Shown: in pieces, positions 24,762-26,775 of the stretch
Layout of the letters: each line of letters opens with the position of its first letter
How positions within the stretch are numbered: position 1 is the first letter of the stretch
Assembly (NCBI GenBank): GCA_002170825.1
Contig: NHIA01000018.1
Coordinates: 37,177-63,951 of the forward strand
Direction of reading: 5' to 3'
DNA from: Cyanobacteria bacterium TMED177
Lineage (GTDB): Bacteria > Cyanobacteriota > Cyanobacteriia > PCC-6307 > Cyanobiaceae
Length of the DNA stretch: 26,775 nucleotides
Program-made: the position numbers and the translations under genes
The notes under the pieces: model-generated
What the model was told of the DNA's origin: nothing
Databases searched by the model: none
Seen by the model: the letters and a program-made list of their open reading frames with translations, nothing else

Positions 24762-25257
24762 GTTCTGCCGCCTGACGCTGCTGGCGAGCTGCGTGATTGC
24801 CGCCATGCCCGTTCAGGCAGACCGCCGCTGGCGTTCCGGCGTTTTCCCGATTGCTGTCTTCCAGGGGTACACCAGCCACTTCGGGCAACGCCAGGGTCCG
24901 GATGGCCGGCCGATGCCGCACACGGGCCTCGACATTGCCGCTCCCCTCGGTTCGCCGGTGCTCAACTGGTGGAGTGGACGGGTGGTTGAAACGATCAACG
25001 ATGGCTCCTGCGGCATCGGTGTGGTGGTGGCCTCCGGGGGCTATGAACACATCTATTGCCATCTGAACAAGCAACGGATGCGTCGGGGCCAGATGGTCAA
25101 GGCAGGGCAGGTCATCGGCCAGGTCGGCATGACCGGGCGCACCACTGGGCCGCATCTGCACTGGGGCATCCGATACCAGGGGCGGTGGCTGGATCCGGCT
25201 CTGATTCTGAAGGCGATGATCCGTAGTCACCGAGACAGCAGAGCTGTAGGCCCTTAA
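24724..25257 (+). CDS. Secreted M23-family (LytM-type) peptidase
   Basis: The 177-residue protein has a signal peptide (hydrophobic about 15-28, with a likely cut after MPVQA) and then one LytM-type M23 domain. Zinc ligands are visible: HTGLD (His and Asp) and HLHWG (the HxH pair). A GIGVVV-type strand and the YEHIYCHL segment lie between them. M23 enzymes cut peptidoglycan cross-bridges or, when inactive, activate amidases; all ligands are present here, so it is probably active in the periplasm. Start is GTG 24724 or ATG 24730, inside the end of hemH (38-base overlap in another frame). No coiled coil of EnvC type is present. Confidence 0.9.
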   Translation: MAMARCTLSVFSEFCRLTLLASCVIAAMPVQADRRWRSGVFPIAVFQGYTSHFGQRQGPDGRPMPHTGLDIAAPLGSPVLNWWSGRVVETINDGSCGIGVVVASGGYEHIYCHLNKQRMRRGQMVKAGQVIGQVGMTGRTTGPHLHWGIRYQGRWLDPALILKAMIRSHRDSRAVGP

Positions 25258-25264
25258 CCTTGAG

Positions 25265-25278
25265 GGTCAATCCTGACC
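25265..25278 (+). promoter_or_regulatory. Small hairpin between the M23 gene and ilvB
   Basis: GGTCA (25265-25269), loop ATCC, TGACC (25274-25278) forms a perfect 5-bp stem 7 bases after the M23 stop and 7 bases before the presumed ilvB GTG. No T-run follows. It may fold over the ilvB ribosome-binding region or be chance. Confidence 0.25.
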
Positions 25279-25285
25279 AGTTGTC

Positions 25286-26775
25286 GTGACCCTTACTTCC
25301 GCATCAACGGTTGTCGGTGGACTGGGATCAGGCGCGCCAAGGACCATGTCCGGGGCGACAGCGCTGATGGATGCGCTGCGACGCCATGGGGTGGACACGA
25401 TCTTCGGGTACCCAGGCGGCGCCATCCTTCCGATCTATGACGCCCTTCACATCGCGGAGAGTGAAGGCTGGGTGCGTCACATCCTGGTGCGGCATGAGCA
25501 GGCAGGCACCCATGCCGCCGATGCTTACGCCAGAGCCACCGGCAAGGTCGGGGTCTGTTTCGGTACCTCGGGGCCAGGTGCCACCAACCTGGTCACCGGC
25601 ATCGCCACAGCGCAGATGGATTCGGTGCCGATGGTGGTGATCACCGGTCAGGTGCCCCGTCCCGCCATCGGCACGGATGCGTTCCAGGAAACAGACATCT
25701 TCGGAATCACGCTTCCGATCGTGAAGCACTCCTGGGTGGTGCGTGATCCGGCTGATCTCGGCGCGATCGTGGCCCAGGCCTTTCTCATCGCGGCCAGCGG
25801 GCGTCCCGGTCCTGTGCTGATTGATATTCCCAAGGATGTGGGTCAGGAGCAGTTTGAATACACGCCGGTGGAGCCTGGCTCCATTATCCCCAGCGGTTTT
25901 CAGCAGCCCGAGTCTCCGTTGGATTCTGCGGTGCTGGCGGCACTGGAGCTGATTGAAAAGGCCCACCGCCCCTTGCTGTACGTCGGTGGCGGTGCGATCT
26001 CGGCTTCCGCTCACGACAGTCTCAAGAGGCTGGCGGATCGCTATCAGCTCCCGGTCACCACAACCTTGATGGGCAAGGGGGCCTTTGATGAAAACGATCC
26101 CCTGTCGGTCGGCATGCTGGGCATGCATGGCACCGCCTATGCCAACTTCGCTGTCACCGAATGCGATCTGCTGATCGCCGTCGGTGCCCGTTTTGATGAT
26201 CGCGTCACCGGAAAGCTCGACACCTTTGCCCCCCGGGCCAAGGTGGTGCATTTCGAAATCGATCCGGCTGAGGTCGGCAAAAACCGCCATGCCGATGTGG
26301 CGGTGCTCGGAGATCTGGCCCTGAGCCTGGCGCGCATCGTGGAGTTCAGCCAGCAGCGGCCGGCGGAAACGCGCACAGCGGCTTGGCTGCAGCGCATCAA
26401 CACATGGAAACAGCACTACCCGCTCACGATCCCCCCTGCCGAGGGAGACATCTACCCGCAGGAAGTGTTGTTGGCCGTTCGCGATCTGGCTCCCGATGCC
26501 ATCGTCACCACCGACGTCGGCCAGCATCAGATGTGGGCGGCGCAGTACCTGCGGAATGGCCCCCGCGGTTGGATCAGCAGTGCCGGTCTGGGCACGATGG
26601 GCTTCGGCATGCCAGCGGCCATGGGTGCCCAGGTGGCTCTACCGGAGCGGCAGGTGGTCTGCATTGCCGGCGACGCCAGCATCCTGATGAACATTCAGGA
26701 GCTTGGAACCCTTGCCGCCTATGGACTGCCGGTCAAGGTGGTGATCGTGAACAACCACTGGCAGGGAATGGTGCG
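25286..26775 (+). CDS. ilvB: Acetolactate synthase, large catalytic subunit (runs off right edge)
   Basis: IlvB condenses two pyruvates to acetolactate, or pyruvate with 2-oxobutyrate, using ThDP and FAD, opening valine, leucine and isoleucine synthesis. About 496 residues are present; the family is usually near 600, so the last part of the ThDP domain is missing. Features are [15 protein letters not shown], then RHEQAG with the catalytic Glu71, then [14 protein letters not shown], the FAD-region MLGMHGT, and [12 protein letters not shown] with NNHWQGMVR at the edge. Start is GTG 25286, which adds a 20-residue tail before the ATG at 25346; the tail starts MTLTSAS and may be unstructured. The regulatory subunit is not in this window. 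Confidence 0.96.
   Translation, partial: MTLTSASTVVGGLGSGAPRTMSGATALMDALRRHGVDTIFGYPGGAILPIYDALHIAESEGWVRHILVRHEQAGTHAADAYARATGKVGVCFGTSGPGATNLVTGIATAQMDSVPMVVITGQVPRPAIGTDAFQETDIFGITLPIVKHSWVVRDPADLGAIVAQAFLIAASGRPGPVLIDIPKDVGQEQFEYTPVEPGSIIPSGFQQPESPLDSAVLAALELIEKAHRPLLYVGGGAISASAHDSLKRLADRYQLPVTTTLMGKGAFDENDPLSVGMLGMHGTAYANFAVTECDLLIAVGARFDDRVTGKLDTFAPRAKVVHFEIDPAEVGKNRHADVAVLGDLALSLARIVEFSQQRPAETRTAAWLQRINTWKQHYPLTIPPAEGDIYPQEVLLAVRDLAPDAIVTTDVGQHQMWAAQYLRNGPRGWISSAGLGTMGFGMPAAMGAQVALPERQVVCIAGDASILMNIQELGTLAAYGLPVKVVIVNNHWQGMV

Noticed and set aside
22371..25285. Genomic island or prophage marked by the integrase-like gene
   Set aside because: No tRNA, direct repeats, other phage genes or composition change; all neighbours are core metabolic genes.
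1..26775. CRISPR arrays, tandem repeats, tRNA or rRNA genes
   Set aside because: Reading both strands showed no regularly spaced repeats, no cloverleaf-type tRNA sequence and no rRNA sequence.

Overview
The window reads as chromosome of a marine picocyanobacterium, most likely a Synechococcus of the WH8102/CC9605 type. The grounds are high GC, very tight gene packing with frequent GTG/TTG starts, and a set of oxygenic-phototroph genes: psb27, a BCH2/PucC-family transporter, a geranylgeranyl-reductase relative, and a ferrochelatase carrying a chlorophyll-binding-type C-terminal helix. This is inference from protein recognition; no database search was run. No rRNA, tRNA, CRISPR array, insertion sequence or prophage was seen, and no stretch over 300 bases lacks a gene.

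Left part (1-5280). A minus-strand run proS > psb27 > purA (purA runs off the left edge) faces away from a plus-strand run. That run holds a small HTH-like protein, a small one-membrane-segment protein, inorganic pyrophosphatase (ppa), a [2Fe-2S] ferredoxin and an ArsC/Spx-like thioredoxin-fold protein. The divergent region between proS and the HTH-like gene carries a perfect 11-bp inverted repeat. The pyrophosphatase lacks an aspartate usually treated as catalytic.

Middle (5240-16850). An orphan membrane protein lies opposite to and upstream of signal peptidase I (lepB). A tandem histidine-phosphatase gene and a dihydroorotase-like gene without its metal ligands form a minus-strand pair. A plus-strand cluster follows: CPBP membrane protease, a small FtsL-like bitopic protein, the division transpeptidase FtsI, transaldolase with two C-terminal EF-hands, a stand-alone cyclic-nucleotide-binding-like domain, and a BCH2-family transporter with an uncertain start codon.

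Right part (16859-26775). A photolyase/cryptochrome-family protein follows the transporter by 8 bases. On the minus strand come pyrH > frr > geranylgeranyl-reductase-like, then tyrosine recombinase > methyltransferase > cobO, the latter three overlapping end to end. On the plus strand, hemH overlaps an M23 peptidase gene, followed by ilvB, which runs off the right edge.

No self-contained new defence or mobile system is visible. The best leads are a candidate cyanobacterial FtsL, the altered pyrophosphatase active site, the pseudo-dihydroorotase, the inverted repeat upstream of proS, and a recombinase that looks like a resident chromosomal gene.
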